Source: Bursaphelenchus xylophilus (lineage: Eukaryota > Nematoda > Chromadorea > Rhabditida > Aphelenchoididae). Taken from it: a DNA stretch of 64,000 nt. The notes under the pieces were generated by a model. The model ran no database searches. It was given only the letters and a program-made list of their open reading frames with translations, and was not told the origin of the DNA. The position numbers were made by a program, and so were the translations under genes. This document shows positions 22,601-34,244 of the stretch, piece after piece. Numbering within the stretch: the first letter of the stretch is position 1; each line of letters starts with the position of its first letter. The stretch is from positions 6,634,001 to 6,698,000 of the forward strand of contig CAJFCV020000006.1 in assembly GCA_904066235.2 (NCBI GenBank), read 5' to 3'.

Positions 22601-24328
22601 AGCTGTTCCTTCCCGGCAATAATTTGGATATTTTTGAAAACTGATCTGGAAGTTGTAATAATCTTAGTCTTCCCATCATATCTTACTTCTCCCAAAGACT
22701 TTCACTCCAATCAGAACAGCTTCATCTTCGTCCACACTCCAGGGTGCATTTCTTTTTTTGTAATCCAAACAATTTATCCACCTGGCTCTGCATTGTAGAG
22801 AAGAACGACCAGGGACTTGACTGGCAATCCGATCCCAATCTTGAGGTCCATACTTGTTTACTGCACTGGTAAGTAACTAAAAACATAGATGGAAGAGAAA
22901 AAGACCCACCAGATCTTCGGCTTCGCCCCAGCGGCCCCTTTTCAAAGTCCGATCCAGAGATCTAGTATACCGTATTTTACATTGCATATTATTTCGACCG
23001 GGCATATGGGCAGCAACTAAAAACTCAAGAAACAAAACTATTTATAAAAAATACCTCGATTCCAGTTTATTGTTTCACCGAACTTAAAAGTCTGGATCAA
23101 AGACAACAATTTCTCGTCCTCTGAAGTAGTCCAGGGTCTCTTCTCGCGATTCTGTTTTTGTATCTCCATGAACTTTTCGAAACATTGGAAGGGCGATCTT
23201 TTCGATTTCAATTTTTCACTAACGAAATCCCAATTAATCCATGGGGATTGTGTAATACTTTTAAGACTTTCGATCTCTTCTTCTGTCCAAGGATCCTTAT
23301 TCCATCTGGGACTTTGATCATTCATCCACTTCATTTTCAACTGCATAATTGTCCGAGTGCCCCCAAACTGCTGACATAATTAAAGACACGTTTATAACTT
23401 ACATCTTTAACTGAAATTCGAGCCCAATCTAACTCCTCAAACTTTGCATTTTCGAGTAATTCATCTATTGGAAGGCTTCTGAATATGTAAACATAATACA
23501 AAATAAGGAACACATACTTAAGGTAATCTAGCCTCTTCTGCACGGCTTCAAACTCGACCTTCCATTTCCTTAACTGCTCAATTCCATCTTCCGCATGATA
23601 ATTTTTAATCTTGTATCGCAGAGTTTGTTTCCTAAAATTTAAATAAAGCATACCAATCAACTTACTTTGCTTCTACTTCTTCGGTTTTCTTCTCAATGAC
23701 TTGGCACGAAACAGCATCTCGCAATGTTACTAATTCTTCATTTGACCCTAAAATAATAAAAAGCATCCAAGAAAATTCCTGACTTACAAGGAGCTGGTTC
23801 TCGCATCAAGACGTCTAAAGGAGACTCATTTGTAATTGCCACGCTCTCGACATTGGCAACGGGTACCTAAAAAACTTCAATACACACATGTTTCCTCACC
23901 ATTCCAAACACATCATGGAAGTATGGAGGATTAAATTCACTCCTCAGAACTCGAGAAGTCGATAATCCTTGCACTACTCCATTGTTGATCACCTGCTTGA
24001 GTTTCCTCTAAAAGCTGTACATTCTGGACGCATGAGTTACCTGCTGATCACGATTGTTCTGCAATAACTGCCCGACTTTCTTAGTCAATTTAATGATAAG
24101 GACCTGGTAAGCCTCATTATGTGCAATCAATGAAGCCACGCTCTTCACAGAGTCTTGAACATTGTTGGCGATTGTTTCATCATCGTCTCCCTCTAGATCT
24201 GTTTCACTATTATCTTCATATTCCTCGTCTGACGTCTCATCAGAATCTTCTTCATCATAATCAATTTCCAACTCATGAATATCTGAAATAAAAATAAAGG
24301 CAACAAAAACTTACTTTCTTCTGACATT
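19689..24328 (-). CDS. snpc-4: SNAPC4 (SNAP190)-type Myb protein of the snRNA activating complex
   Basis: Largest subunit of SNAPc, which binds the proximal sequence element of snRNA promoters for Pol II and Pol III. Nineteen exons keep frame: 24328-24316, 24282-24041, 24007-23900, 23866-23788, 23747-23666, 23631-23518, 23478-23403, 23370-23055, 23016-22910, 22876-22687, 22645-22554, 22509-22317, 22283-22132, 22090-21695, 21657-21523, 21370-21230, 20647-20420, 20361-20211, 20182-19689 (about 1,100 aa). An acidic N-terminus (DYDEEDSDETSDEEYEDN) precedes several Myb repeats: KDPWTEEEIESLKSITQSPW, REKRPWTTSEDEKLLSLIQ, KRGRWGEAEDLLLTSAVNKY with DWDRIASQVPGRSSLQCRAR, and APWSVDEDEAVLIGVKVFG. Such a Myb array is characteristic of SNAPC4. 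The downstream Lys/Arg-rich part is unfamiliar. The acceptor of exon 17 (TTGGGAG) is weak, so the last three exons might belong to a separate gene. Confidence 0.8.
20715..21130. repeat. Degenerate family J repeat in a SNAPC4 intron
   Basis: Within the 582-base intron (20648-21229) lies a decayed copy of the palindrome arm found at 40394-42225. Shared blocks in the same order include CTGCGTCAG, GTCGATTTTGA, an AAATGACNGTNGACACGTG-like stretch, CCNAATTCTGNCC-GAAGG and ATTACTGTAACATA. Only one arm is recognisable. Confidence 0.55.
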
Positions 24329-24568
24329 TTCAACGAAAAATACCGTGAAATTTCGAAGATTTTCGGAATTTTAATTTCCTTTTTGTTGCTCTGGCATTGT
24401 GCTTCAATCGTCCTTGTTTACCCTACAGGACGCGGGTAGCCTATCCGTGGTCGGCCAGTTCGAATCGACCGTGGAGAATCAGCTTCAAAGTTTGTTGCCA
24501 TTGGCACTTTTCGCGTCACCTTTCATTCTATCGTGTCGATTAGAATATTTTTTTTGATTCATTTTAAA
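24329..24568. promoter_or_regulatory. Bidirectional promoter of SNAPC4 and DIS3L2
   Basis: Only 240 bases separate the two divergent start codons, so both genes must start transcription here or nearby. A GC-richer patch at about 24425-24495 (GGACGCGGGTAGCC, GGTCGGCCAGTTCGAATCGACC) stands out from the AT-rich surroundings. Confidence 0.5.
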
Positions 24569-27500
24569 ATGGTCGAAGTTATTACTTTTATGTCAAGAAT
24601 GTCACAAGAAGCAGCTATCTCTGAACCTGAACACGTATTGGATGAGAATCAGCTGGCGGTGATCCGGAAGATACAATCCAATACTGATTCTACCGGAAAT
24701 GCCAAAAAGGTGGGACTTTTACGTTATTGATAACATCAAGGGTTTATGTTGCAAATGCTTTGTGAGATATTTTGAGGAAATCATGCTGTATTACGGTTTT
24801 TTAGGAGAAACGTGCAAAACGCATAAATGTGGAGGAGTTGTTGGAATCATCAAATGAACAAAATAAATCTCAGAATTGGCTAGACCGGCAGATGCGAATC
24901 CGAGCCCATCATCAACATCTTTTGGAAGCTGCCGCGCAACCTGAACTACAGACTGTAAATGCGCCAGGATTCCCAAAAGCAGCACACTCTGCGAATCCAA
25001 CATCCACGTTTGTGAAGCCCGATATGATGATTGGTGCATTTACTGCTGGTTTGACTACTCAGCAAGCAATAACAGAAATGCCACTTCCTGGTACTGTTTG
25101 TGTTTTTTATAGGTTAAAACTTTTTTATTAGATTTCATCACGTTTCATGGATAGTATAGTAGTCAAACAGATTTCCTTCCTTTCGTCTTGGCTTTATGTT
25201 CTAACTAAAATTTATTTTCAGGTTTTCCGAAAGGTCTTTTTGGAAATTCTGTGAAGAGCGCGAAGGACTTATCGTCGAGCGCTGAGTCGAATCCCGTTTT
25301 GGACGTTCTTTTTGGATTGGATAAAGAAAACAAAAATTCGGGAGCAAATCTGATAAACAGTCTGACTAGATCCCCTGGTCACAGCTTGGATCTCTCCTCA
25401 ACTGTTGCCGCATTGTTGAATCCGCTGAAAGCCTCGTCGAATACTGCCGTCTATCCAAATACCAGTGTGGTACTGCAAGATCGTGGAAATTCTCAGAATC
25501 AGAAGATGAGAAAGCCTTACTTCTTACCTTACATGAACGCTGAGAATGTTGAGAGAGGACTCAGGAATGGCGATCTTATAAGAGTAATTTCTTTTTCTTT
25601 TTTCTATTTTTTTAGGGAATCCTCCGCATCAACCAGAGGAACTTTGAAGAAGCGTACATTGATAACCCGGAAGGTGATGAAATGCAGGACATTATGATCC
25701 TTGGAGTCCATGACAGAAACCGTGCTCTTCATGGGGATGAAGTTATTGTCCGTCTGAAGGACAGGAACCATTGGATCATTCGTGATAGTCTCTACGAAGC
25801 ATGGAGGACCGGGCATATGAAGATTACTTGTGATGAAGATGGGACTCCTCTCACTGTTCCTCCTGTAAAGTCCGAGGATAAGGATGTCACCGAGAAGGAA
25901 CAATTCGCCCAAGCCATAGAATTCCTACCCGCCGCTCATCAAATGAAATTGGATAAAGACAAGTTGAAGGAGCCCGTTCCTCATCCAAAAAACAAGAGAT
26001 ATTCTCAGGAAATGGTTCTTAAGATCGCGGCTCAAGTAAGACTTATTCCCAATATTAATTGCTATTTTTCAGATGGAAATGCAAAGAGTTCAGCAGGAGA
26101 ATCGTATTCTTCAAACAGGGAAGAAGGCCGAAACTTCTGGAGAACGTCGCGCACCACCAGTTGAGTTGGATACAAAGTCCATGAATCAAATCTCCAGGTT
26201 GAATTTGACCAGGAACAACAAATTAACACCTGGCCAGAATGATTCTTCGCAGAACGGAACGTTCAGTGGTGGCAAAAGGAGCGGTCAAAGCACCAATACC
26301 CTCCAAAGACGTCTAAATTATCGTGTGCTGGGTGACATGCCCGATGATGATTGGGGAATTCCCGACGTGTGTCTTCAGAAGACAGCAGAAGTTGTATATA
26401 TCTACTCAATGAAGAACTGTAGAACAACCGTAGGCCAGTTGAAGGTGATGGCGGACGGAAATCGGAACTGGGGATTGTTTTCTCCGAATGACTCCCGCTT
26501 TCCTCGAATGTTTATTGCTGCCAATGAATTGCCTCAGGGCTTCTTCGAACGTCCTCACGACTTCGCGAAGTATATCTATATTGCGAAGATTGCGGAATGG
26601 CAAGCCACAGCTCAATTTGCCCGAGGAACCTTGTACAAAAGTCTGGGAACTGTTGGAGACATTGATGCAGAGACCGAAGGGCTTTTGATGTCGAACGATG
26701 TGGACACCCGCGAGTTCTCCGCTTCCTCTTTGACTTCTCTACCTCTTGTTGAAGGGCAGACTTGGTCGATTGATGAGGTGGGATTTGTTTTTTAAACTTT
26801 ATTTTAATTTTAGGCCGAATTAAAATATAGAAAGGACTTCCGAAACGAATGTCTTTTTACGATTGATCCCTTGACTGCCCGAGATCTCGATGATGCTTTG
26901 CATATAAAACCCATTGATGATTGCGATGGAAAGGGAAATAAGGGATGGGAAGTTGGAGTACATATTGCCGATGTTTCCTACTTTGTGAAACCGAACACGG
27001 AGTTGGACAAATGGGCCGAACACCGGGCTACATCAGTTTACCTGGTCCATAAAGTAAATTTTGCTAGAACTGCTGTTATTATTTTTTAGGTAATTCCCAT
27101 GCTCCCACGAGTCCTATGTGAAGACCTCTGTTCTTTGAACCCAGGTGTTGATCGCTTAACCTTTTCGGTGGTCTGGAAAATGGATGAAGAAGGCAACGTC
27201 AAAAGTGAATGGTTTGGGCGGTCCGTGATCCATTCGTGTGTTAAGTTGGCCTACGAACATGCCCAAGCGATGATTGAAAATCCAGAAGAAGACGTGAAAG
27301 AAGAAGCGATTCCGAAAATCTTTAACGAGAAAAAGGCTAGCCAAGTTAAGGAATGTGTTCTTAATTTGAATAGTTTGGCACAGAAAATCAAAAAAAGAAG
27401 GATGGACGGAGGATCTTTGAGGTTGGATGGAGAGAAGTTGAAGTTTGCTTTGGATCAGGATAAGGGATTGCCAATTGGAATTGCGGCGGAAGAGGTAAGG

Positions 27501-28668
27501 AAGAAGATGACGACTGACTCTTATTTCAGCGTAAAGAGGCAAACTTTTTGGTTGAAGAATTCATGTTATTGGCCAATCAATCAGTTGCCATGAAAATCGA
27601 GAGTCATTTCCCTGAGACTGCTCTGCTCCGAAGACATCCGCCTCCAAAGCAAAAGGTCCTCAGAGAGACTGCAGAGAAGCTCGAATTGTTACAATTCCCC
27701 ATCAACATTGAGAGTAGCCACTCCATTGCACAGTCCTTGAGTGACTATTATGAGGATCCTGAACTTCGCTACACGGTGTTCCCAGTTCTGGTCCAGTTTA
27801 TGATGAAATGTATGCAGCTTGCCGTGTATTTTTGTGCAGGAACCAGAAAAGACTTTCACCATTATGCCCTCAATATGGACCAGTAAGTGGTTTTTGTGAC
27901 AAGTAAATTCTTTCCAGCTATACCCATTTCACGTCTCCGATTAGAAGATATCCTGATATAATTGTTCACCGATTGTTGGCTGCTGCTCTCGAGTACACAA
28001 CTCCACCAGAACATACCGTAGAAGAGTTGGAGAAGATCTGTGTTCATTGTAATGAGAAGAAGGTGAATGCCAAGGCAGTTAGCGATCAGTCAGCTGAGAT
28101 GTTCTTTGCTCTTTTCATCAAGGGAATCGGATCTCTGGAAGCTTTGGGCGTTGTCACCGGTGTCCTGGATTCAGCTGTGGACGTTCTCTTGCCCAAATAT
28201 GGACTCATTAAACGAGTTTACACAAATGTAAGACACGAGAGTATTTTTAGCTAATCATATTTGCAGAGGCTCAAGCTGACCAGAGACTGTAGATTCATCG
28301 AGGGTACCCCTGGCGCCTTGATTCTCTACTGGGATCCAAATTATGTGGCCCAAGTTCGTAATCTAAAGAAGTCTGAGTTGAAAGAAGTGAAGGAAGATGA
28401 CATATCGGAAGAACAAGTTACCTTTGAATACGACAGCGATGAAGAAGAAAAGGCCCAGAAGAGTGCAGACGTGGAAAGTGATGGCGAGAAGGAGACAAAA
28501 GAGACTTACTGCCATGCCAGTGATTACGAACAAAGTCTGACAGTGTTCTCCTTGATCAAGCTGGTCTTGAGTCCTTGTCCCGAACCTGTCAAGTTTGTGG
28601 CCACCATTCTCCCGACCCCGGATAAATACAAAATGCGGCCCAAAGAGATCAAAAAGTTGTTGTCATAG
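24569..28668 (+). CDS. DIS3L2: DIS3-like exonuclease 2 (RNase II/R family)
   Basis: Cytoplasmic 3'-5' exoribonuclease of the RNB family that degrades uridylated RNAs, including pre-let-7. Ten exons keep frame: 24569-24709, 24805-25090, 25222-25583, 25616-26035, 26073-26777, 26814-27053, 27090-27494, 27530-27882, 27918-28227, 28267-28668 (about 1,207 aa, longer than the 885 aa human enzyme because of its N-terminal region). A cold-shock region starts at [19 protein letters not shown] with [12 protein letters not shown]. The catalytic RNB domain has [16 protein letters not shown], whose clustered Asp residues bind metal, then [14 protein letters not shown], and [20 protein letters not shown] near its end. 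The C-terminus has an S1-like region interrupted by an acidic insert ([20 protein letters not shown]). There is no PIN domain, which separates it from DIS3. Poly(A) signals AATAAA follow at 28766. Confidence 0.93.
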
Positions 28669-28765
28669 GTGATCTCGTTCAGAACAGCTCGTGTATTGTT
28701 GTTTTTATTTTGTTTTGTTTTATCTAATTAGTTGTTATTTGCGCTATTTATTTTGTCAAGAAGCC

Positions 28766-28771
28766 AATAAA
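28766..28771 (+). terminator. Poly(A) signal of DIS3L2
   Basis: AATAAAATAAAA about 100 bases after the DIS3L2 stop codon, only about 10 bases from the stop of the convergent gene on the other strand. The two 3' ends therefore abut or overlap. Confidence 0.6.
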
Positions 28772-28781
28772 ATAAAATTGG

Positions 28782-30704
28782 TTATACTACATTAATGGGG
28801 AAGCTGGGGTCTGGGTCCTTGGTGTTTTCCCTCACCTCAGTATCCATGTATTCGTCCATTTCGGTTGCTGCGAGATGTTGAGTTATCATGTCGGTGTCGA
28901 GTATCTTGCTGCAGAATGCATCCAAATGATCCCGATATATACAAGGCTTGTTCGTACAGCACCAATAAATGAGAACTTTGATAGCATGGGTCCAGCTGTG
29001 CCTATATTCAGGCTCGACGATTTCTGTGCTCAGTTCATAAGTAGTATTGCCGGTCTGATTGTCCACTCCAGGATGATGTTGAACGAATGGAGTGTTTACA
29101 AAAGGCCTCTTCGGCCGTTTTCGAACCAGTCTCCGGGGAAAGTTGCGTGATCCGACAATCCAGTTGGATCTTGTGGATGGCATACCTTTTCCCAGTTCTT
29201 TCTGAGGTCTCAACTTCCGTCGCCTGAGGGCATGACCGTTGTTCCATTGCTGTCCGTAGTTATAATTATTCCAATTATTATTTCGGCCCCATCCACTATT
29301 CCAATTCTGGTTTCCCCAATTTCTGTTAGCCCAGTTTGTGCCCCAATTGTTGTAATTGCTATTCCAATTACCCCAATTATTGTAGTTGTTGTTATTGTTG
29401 TAGGGCCAGTTCATGTTATTCTGTACGGGTCTTGGGTCCGGTGTCCATGGAGTGTCCACGGGTCGAGGAGGAGGAGGGACCCACGGTCCCTTCGTGGTTG
29501 TTTTCTCCCCATAGAATTCTTCTTCTTCTTCAACCATCTCATTTTCTTCGGTTTTCGGTTTTGGTTTGGGTTTAGAACAACAAATGTATTTCCCCCTCCC
29601 ATAAGATGCAAAGACACAGCGATAGTTGGCAGTGCAAGGCCGGTGCATACATTCCACCACATTCCCCGTCTCCTTGTCTCTCTGAGGCTCCGAATTGGGG
29701 AGCGGACAAGTAACTTTTGTCTCTAAAAAAGTCTCAATCATCATAACGTAGATTTAAAAAACTAAAGGTTATAATCACACAAAACCCACCCATAGACCGA
29801 TCACAACACAGGTAATCCTTTTGCTGGGCAATATAATTGCAGGAAGGAAAGGACCGAGGACATTTGTTGCTGATACAAGAAATGGCGACACATCCAGCAC
29901 CTTCTGAGATTAAAATAACTTGAATAAATTAACGATAAAACTACCGTAATCCACACAAGACTCTTCAAGGAATACTTGATTGAAATCACACGGGCCTCTG
30001 CATTTGCCTTTGATACAAACAGAACCAGTCAGACATTGGATTGGATGTATACAAGGCCCTCCAGTGACAGAATAAGGAAGACATTCAGCGCCCATGGCAA
30101 CATATCCAGGGGGGCATTCTAAGAACATTATTAACCCTGACGTGCTTTACCTGGAGCTTCTTGGCAAATATTGGCAATGCAATAATATTGGACGTCGCCG
30201 ATATTCATGCATTGCTCAGAGAAATCACAGGTTTCACCAGGCTTTTTCCTGACATAACACTTTCCATTCTTCTCCACTTCTAAGCTAGAACATTCTGGTT
30301 TCTCAGTAGTTGCAATTTCTAAAAGAATACTCTCCTTTTTTTTAGTTACCTTCTCCACTCCCAGCATATTGCTCATCCTGATTCTCGTCGTCAAAAGAAA
30401 CGCACTGAGCCCCATTCCAAGACCCGATGGCACATTCACAAAGACCCTTTTGTGAACAAATTACGTCACCCGACAAAGAGCATTGAGCGTCCAGAAGACA
30501 AGAATCACCTGGCTCGGCCGCTAGCCGACCAACTATTCGGATTGAATCAAGAAAATGAGATACGACTAAAGAGAGGGGTTATACTGGTAGTCTAGGCTTA
30601 CCAGTACTCGGCATTAAGGCTGAGGAATGGAGTGGGGGAATGAGGAGAGAGAGGAGATAGAGCGACAACCACAGCCGTCGTCTCCGATTCCCACCGAGAA
30701 GCAT
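28782..30704 (-). CDS. Secreted Cys-rich EB-module / lustrin-type protein with Asn/Trp-rich region
   Basis: Six exons keep frame: 30704-30602, 30565-30350, 30318-30151, 30118-29945, 29903-29790, 29722-28782, about 571 aa. It begins with a signal peptide (MLLGGNRRRR then WLSLYLLSLLIPPLHSSA). Cys-rich units follow, nearly one per exon with identical phase: PGDSCLLDAQCSLSGDVICS with CECAIGSWNGAQCV, then CSSLEVEKNGKCYV with PGETCDFSEQCM, then CPPGYVAMGAECLP with GGPCIHPIQCL. These resemble nematode EB modules. A lustrin-like pair follows (CISNKCPRSFPSCNY; CRCVFASY-type with YICCSK). After a Pro-rich linker comes an Asn/Trp/Tyr-rich stretch (NNYNNWGNWNSNYNNWGTNW) and an Arg-rich segment with a further Cys pair. 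Probably extracellular matrix or cuticle associated; no named orthologue recognised. It starts 190 bases after the RECQL-type stop on the same strand. Confidence 0.82.
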
Positions 30705-30894
30705 CAATGCAGGACAGCGGGGGTCTGATCACAGTTCAAGAAGGCCACGCCACTGATCGAGCATGCCGCGGCAAAACAGAGAGCGATCGGAGAAATCAAC
30801 ACGACCAACTCTTTATTCCAACACGATTACTACGACCGCCACTCCCGGATTCGAAGATTTTACTTTTTCTCGAGGGTCTTCGAGTACCGCCCGA

Positions 30895-33011
30895 TTACTT
30901 ATTACTATTATTATTCTTCCGTCGCTTCGCACTTGACTTGCCCACCATGGAATTGAGATCGGAGAGTATCGTGACTCGACCCTGGACACTTCTGGAGCCC
31001 CAGACGATGTAGCTGATCACAGAATAGGGGGTGAAATGGAACTCCTCCTTCAGATATCCCTCCAGAAGAAGCGTGCCCACGATCTTCTCCAGAAAGTCCC
31101 GAGAATCTTCCAACTTCTTGTAAAGTAGTTCGAGAAGTTTGTTCCCGGTTATTCTGTCTTTACCCAGCTGCTTATCCTACAATAATATGACAGCTCATAG
31201 ACCTATTTTACCTGTAATATTTCCATGACCAACCTCGCTTGAGTTGTGATGTCAATTTCTTCTACATTTACATTATCCCTTTCACAAAAGTCGCATCCTT
31301 TTTCACACCAATTCTTCTCGTATGTTTCTCCAAAATATTCAGACATCGCTACACGTCGACATTCGTAGTTCTGGAATGATTGGATCCCTTCGAACTGAAT
31401 CAGTTACCTGGATACAGTACTTCATCATCCCGTAGAGATGCGAGACGGAATCTGTGTAATTCATGGTGCTTTGTCTGAAGACATCGGCCATTCGGAAGAG
31501 GACAATGCATTTAGATGGATTGTCATCTCGACCAGCTCGTCCACTTTCCTGCAATCGATCAATAAAACATTGAATATTTCCTTACCTGATAATAATTTTC
31601 CATAGATTTGGCGATGGAATGATGGATCACAAATCTGACGTTGGCCTTGTCAATTCCCATTCCGAAAGCCAGAGTGGCTATTATCACTTGATATTGCCCC
31701 GAATTCCATCTCTCATGAACTCTGACTCGGGCTCCACTCTCGAGATCACCATGATAAAACGCACAATTTACTCCTTCTTTTCTAAAAAGATTTTGTAAAA
31801 AAATAAAACATCTACTTGAGATCTTGCGTCAGTTCTTCGCAATCTTTCCGGCTCAAACAGTAAATGATGCCGCTCTGATGTTTGAAATCCCCTTTCAACA
31901 GAGCAGATATTAATTTATTGGTTGCATCATTTGAATCTGGCTTCTGAATCACCTGATAATACAAATTCTTTCGATTGAATGCTGTTTTCAATGTCACACA
32001 ACCTAAATAAAATAAAATGAAGGCACTCAGTCTTTACTGACCTCTGACATCCAAAATTTTCTTTACATCTGTTATCACATCCAAAGTCGCTGTCGCGGTC
32101 AGTCCCATTAATGGAGTCTTTGGGAACTGTCTCTTCAATATCCCCAGAAACTTGTAATCAGGGCGGAAATCATGGCCCCATTGAGAGCAACAATGAACTT
32201 CGTCAATCGCAATCAACTGAAATAATCCACCACCGTGAAAATATTTCCTTATGAATATTACCTTCAAAAGCCCCATCTCATAGCATTTCTCCAGCTTATT
32301 CATAAATCTTTTACTCTTGGCTAACTTCTCAGGTGTCACGTACAACATACGTAGAGCCGACTTCCGTTCACAGATACTTTTCAGAATATTTGAGGCCTAA
32401 AAAATAATATAAAAAATGAAAAACTTACATCTTCCTTCGAAGTAGCAGCATTAAACGCCATGGCATTAATGTGCAAAGTCTGCAGATGCATTAATTGATC
32501 ATTAACCAAAGAAATAAGAGGCGAAATTACCAAGGTAATCCCATCTAAAATTAAAATAAATATTACCTAAATTAAAAATTAAAATAAATATTACCTAAAT
32601 TAAAGCTACCTTCATTTACTACTGCCGGAAGTTGGTAACACAAACTCTTCCCGGCACCCGTACTCATAATTATAAGAGAATCTTCGCCAGATAAAGCGAG
32701 ATTGATAGCCGCCCTTTGTAATGGTCGGAACGAAGTAAGACCGAAAACTTTTTTCAAAGATCCGTCTACTTTACTGTCCCAAGGAAAACTGTTGTCGTTC
32801 CAAGTGCTGTGTTCATCATCATTATTCCAACGGGCTTCTAATTCATTGGCTTTGGCTGTCAACTAAAATAAAGATCAACAAAAAATCAAATTACACTTAC
32901 GACGTGGAGCTTTTCTTTTAACTCAGATCTCTCTTTTTCGATTACCGACAGTCTGTTGTTCACATCTTTGATTTCAGAGTAAACGGAAAGCAGAGCATTA
33001 TTACTACCCAT
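30895..33011 (-). CDS. RECQL: RecQ helicase, RECQL (RecQ1) type
   Basis: ATP-dependent 3'-5' DNA helicase. Ten exons keep frame: 33011-32901, 32862-32610, 32544-32429, 32396-32262, 32216-32042, 32002-31816, 31781-31586, 31548-31408, 31370-31212, 31176-30895 (about 584 aa). The N-terminus is a short coiled coil ([14 protein letters not shown]). Motif 0 is [15 protein letters not shown]; motif [14 protein letters not shown]; motif Ia [11 protein letters not shown]; motif [21 protein letters not shown] (DEVH); motif [12 protein letters not shown]; then [32 protein letters not shown] and motif [11 protein letters not shown]. The zinc-binding region has [13 protein letters not shown] and [11 protein letters not shown] winged-helix-like region and a basic tail ([10 protein letters not shown]) end it. 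The DEVH box and short length point to RECQL rather than BLM or WRN. Confidence 0.93.
32549..32605. repeat. Tandem duplication of about 28 bases inside a RECQL intron
   Basis: Two adjacent copies of AATTAAAATAAATATTACCT plus TAAATT lie in the intron between exons 2 and 3. On the coding strand each copy carries a TTTAG|GTAATA word, so the duplication also doubled an acceptor- and donor-like site. Confidence 0.7.
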
Positions 33012-34173
33012 AATCTTGAATTCCCGATAAAAAAGTTTTTTTTTTTTTGATGAGGACTAAATTGGGCGCGAATGAACTGCAACTTGCAGGAACCATGTTA
33101 TATGATCGATTTTGTTTTGCGGAATCGAACCAGTGTTTTCGTGGACCGGTCAGTAGGGTTCGGACGGGGTATATACCCGGGTATATACATAATACCCACG
33201 AAGCCGGGTATTTTGGGGTATTTATGGGAATTTTCAAAACACTTTTGCATTCAAGAAATGTAAAAAAAACTGAAATTTGGTCATAAGAAATCAATGAATG
33301 TTGACATTTTTTCATAATTTGTTTTTTTTTTCTGTTCAAAAATTGGTTTAGAGGTCGAAAACAAGTTGGCCAGTTGCCGGAGTCGGAAGATGAAAGGGGA
33401 AAAAATCCAAATCTGACTGCGAAATATTGGATTGCTATACTTTTTCATTGTTAATACTAGTTTTGTTTGTTCTAGTTGGGAAAATAAAGACTGTCACTTC
33501 AAACACGATTAAGTTAATGAATATGTTACAAACGACTTCATGTTGGTACTATCTTGGGCTAATTTTATAAATACCCCAATATACCTGAGATTTAGGGTAT
33601 ATTCCCGGGAATACACCCGGCTATATACCCACGTGGTGAATATGTCTGAATTTTCCGGACCCTACTGGTCAGACGATTTAAAACTGTTCCACTATTTTGA
33701 TATTATTTTGGCATTGTGTGAATATAAAATTTTATATGATTACTTTACTGTGTAAAAAAGTCAAAATCAGTAAAAATGAATGGATTTCGAAATTAGATGT
33801 GAGTCATAACGGTATAAAATTTGTTGTTTTTCTCTGACATGAGTCCCGTCAAAGTGTTTTGGGAAATGGCCCGAGGGTCGAAGTAAAGGCCCGGCCTTTT
33901 CCATTCTGTTTTCCTTCGAATGTTCCTCCGAGATGGATAATTCTCGGCCATGCGGCAAAACGGCCGCGAATGGCCGTTCTATCGTTCAGTGCCTCGATTT
34001 AAACACGATGAGGAGAAAGCTTTAATTCGAAAGCCCAGGTTCTCCTGTGTTTATGATAGTAATTAATGTTTTTGTTTACAGCTTTTTGGAGCGCCGCAAC
34101 GAACGGGTCGGGTCTTTATTTTTTCACAAGGGCGGACGGAGAGATCGCGGTCTCGCTTTAAACATTGGAAAGT
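33012..34173. other. Divergent spacer between RECQL and calpain
   Basis: About 1.2 kb with no supported gene. It holds a poly-T run at 33040-33050, the family D element, and presumably both promoters. Plus-strand open frames at 33047 and 33540 fall mostly within the element and are not called. Confidence 0.5.
33151..33667. mobile_element. Family D inverted-repeat element with GGGTATATACCC palindromes
   Basis: About 517 bases with inverted ends CAGTAGGGTTCGGA / TCCGGACCCTACTG. Just inside each end are short palindromic words of the type GGGTATATACCCGGGTATA and its mirror TATACCCACGTGG. The target duplication is unclear: GGTC borders both sides if the end is taken one base in. No coding capacity. 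Confidence 0.75.
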
Positions 34174-34186
34174 TCTTTTTTTTCAG
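34174..34186 (+). promoter_or_regulatory. Probable trans-splice (or 5' UTR intron) acceptor of calpain
   Basis: CTTTTTTTTTCAG, an optimal nematode 3' splice site 58 bases before the calpain start codon, with no coding exon upstream that joins to it. Confidence 0.55.
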
Positions 34187-34244
34187 TCTCCCGACAAATA
34201 ACAACATAAAAAAACAACCATCTACTGGGGCATCGTCTTCAGAA

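Noticed and set aside
24440..24495. Possible tRNA suggested by GGTCGGCCAGTTCGAATCGACC
   Set aside because: T-arm-like hairpin only; no matching box A or acceptor stem at the right spacing.
29232..29726. 164-codon hydrophobic plus-strand ORF
   Set aside because: Antisense of the Asn/Trp-rich exon of the EB-module gene; the hydrophobicity is the complement of Asn codons.
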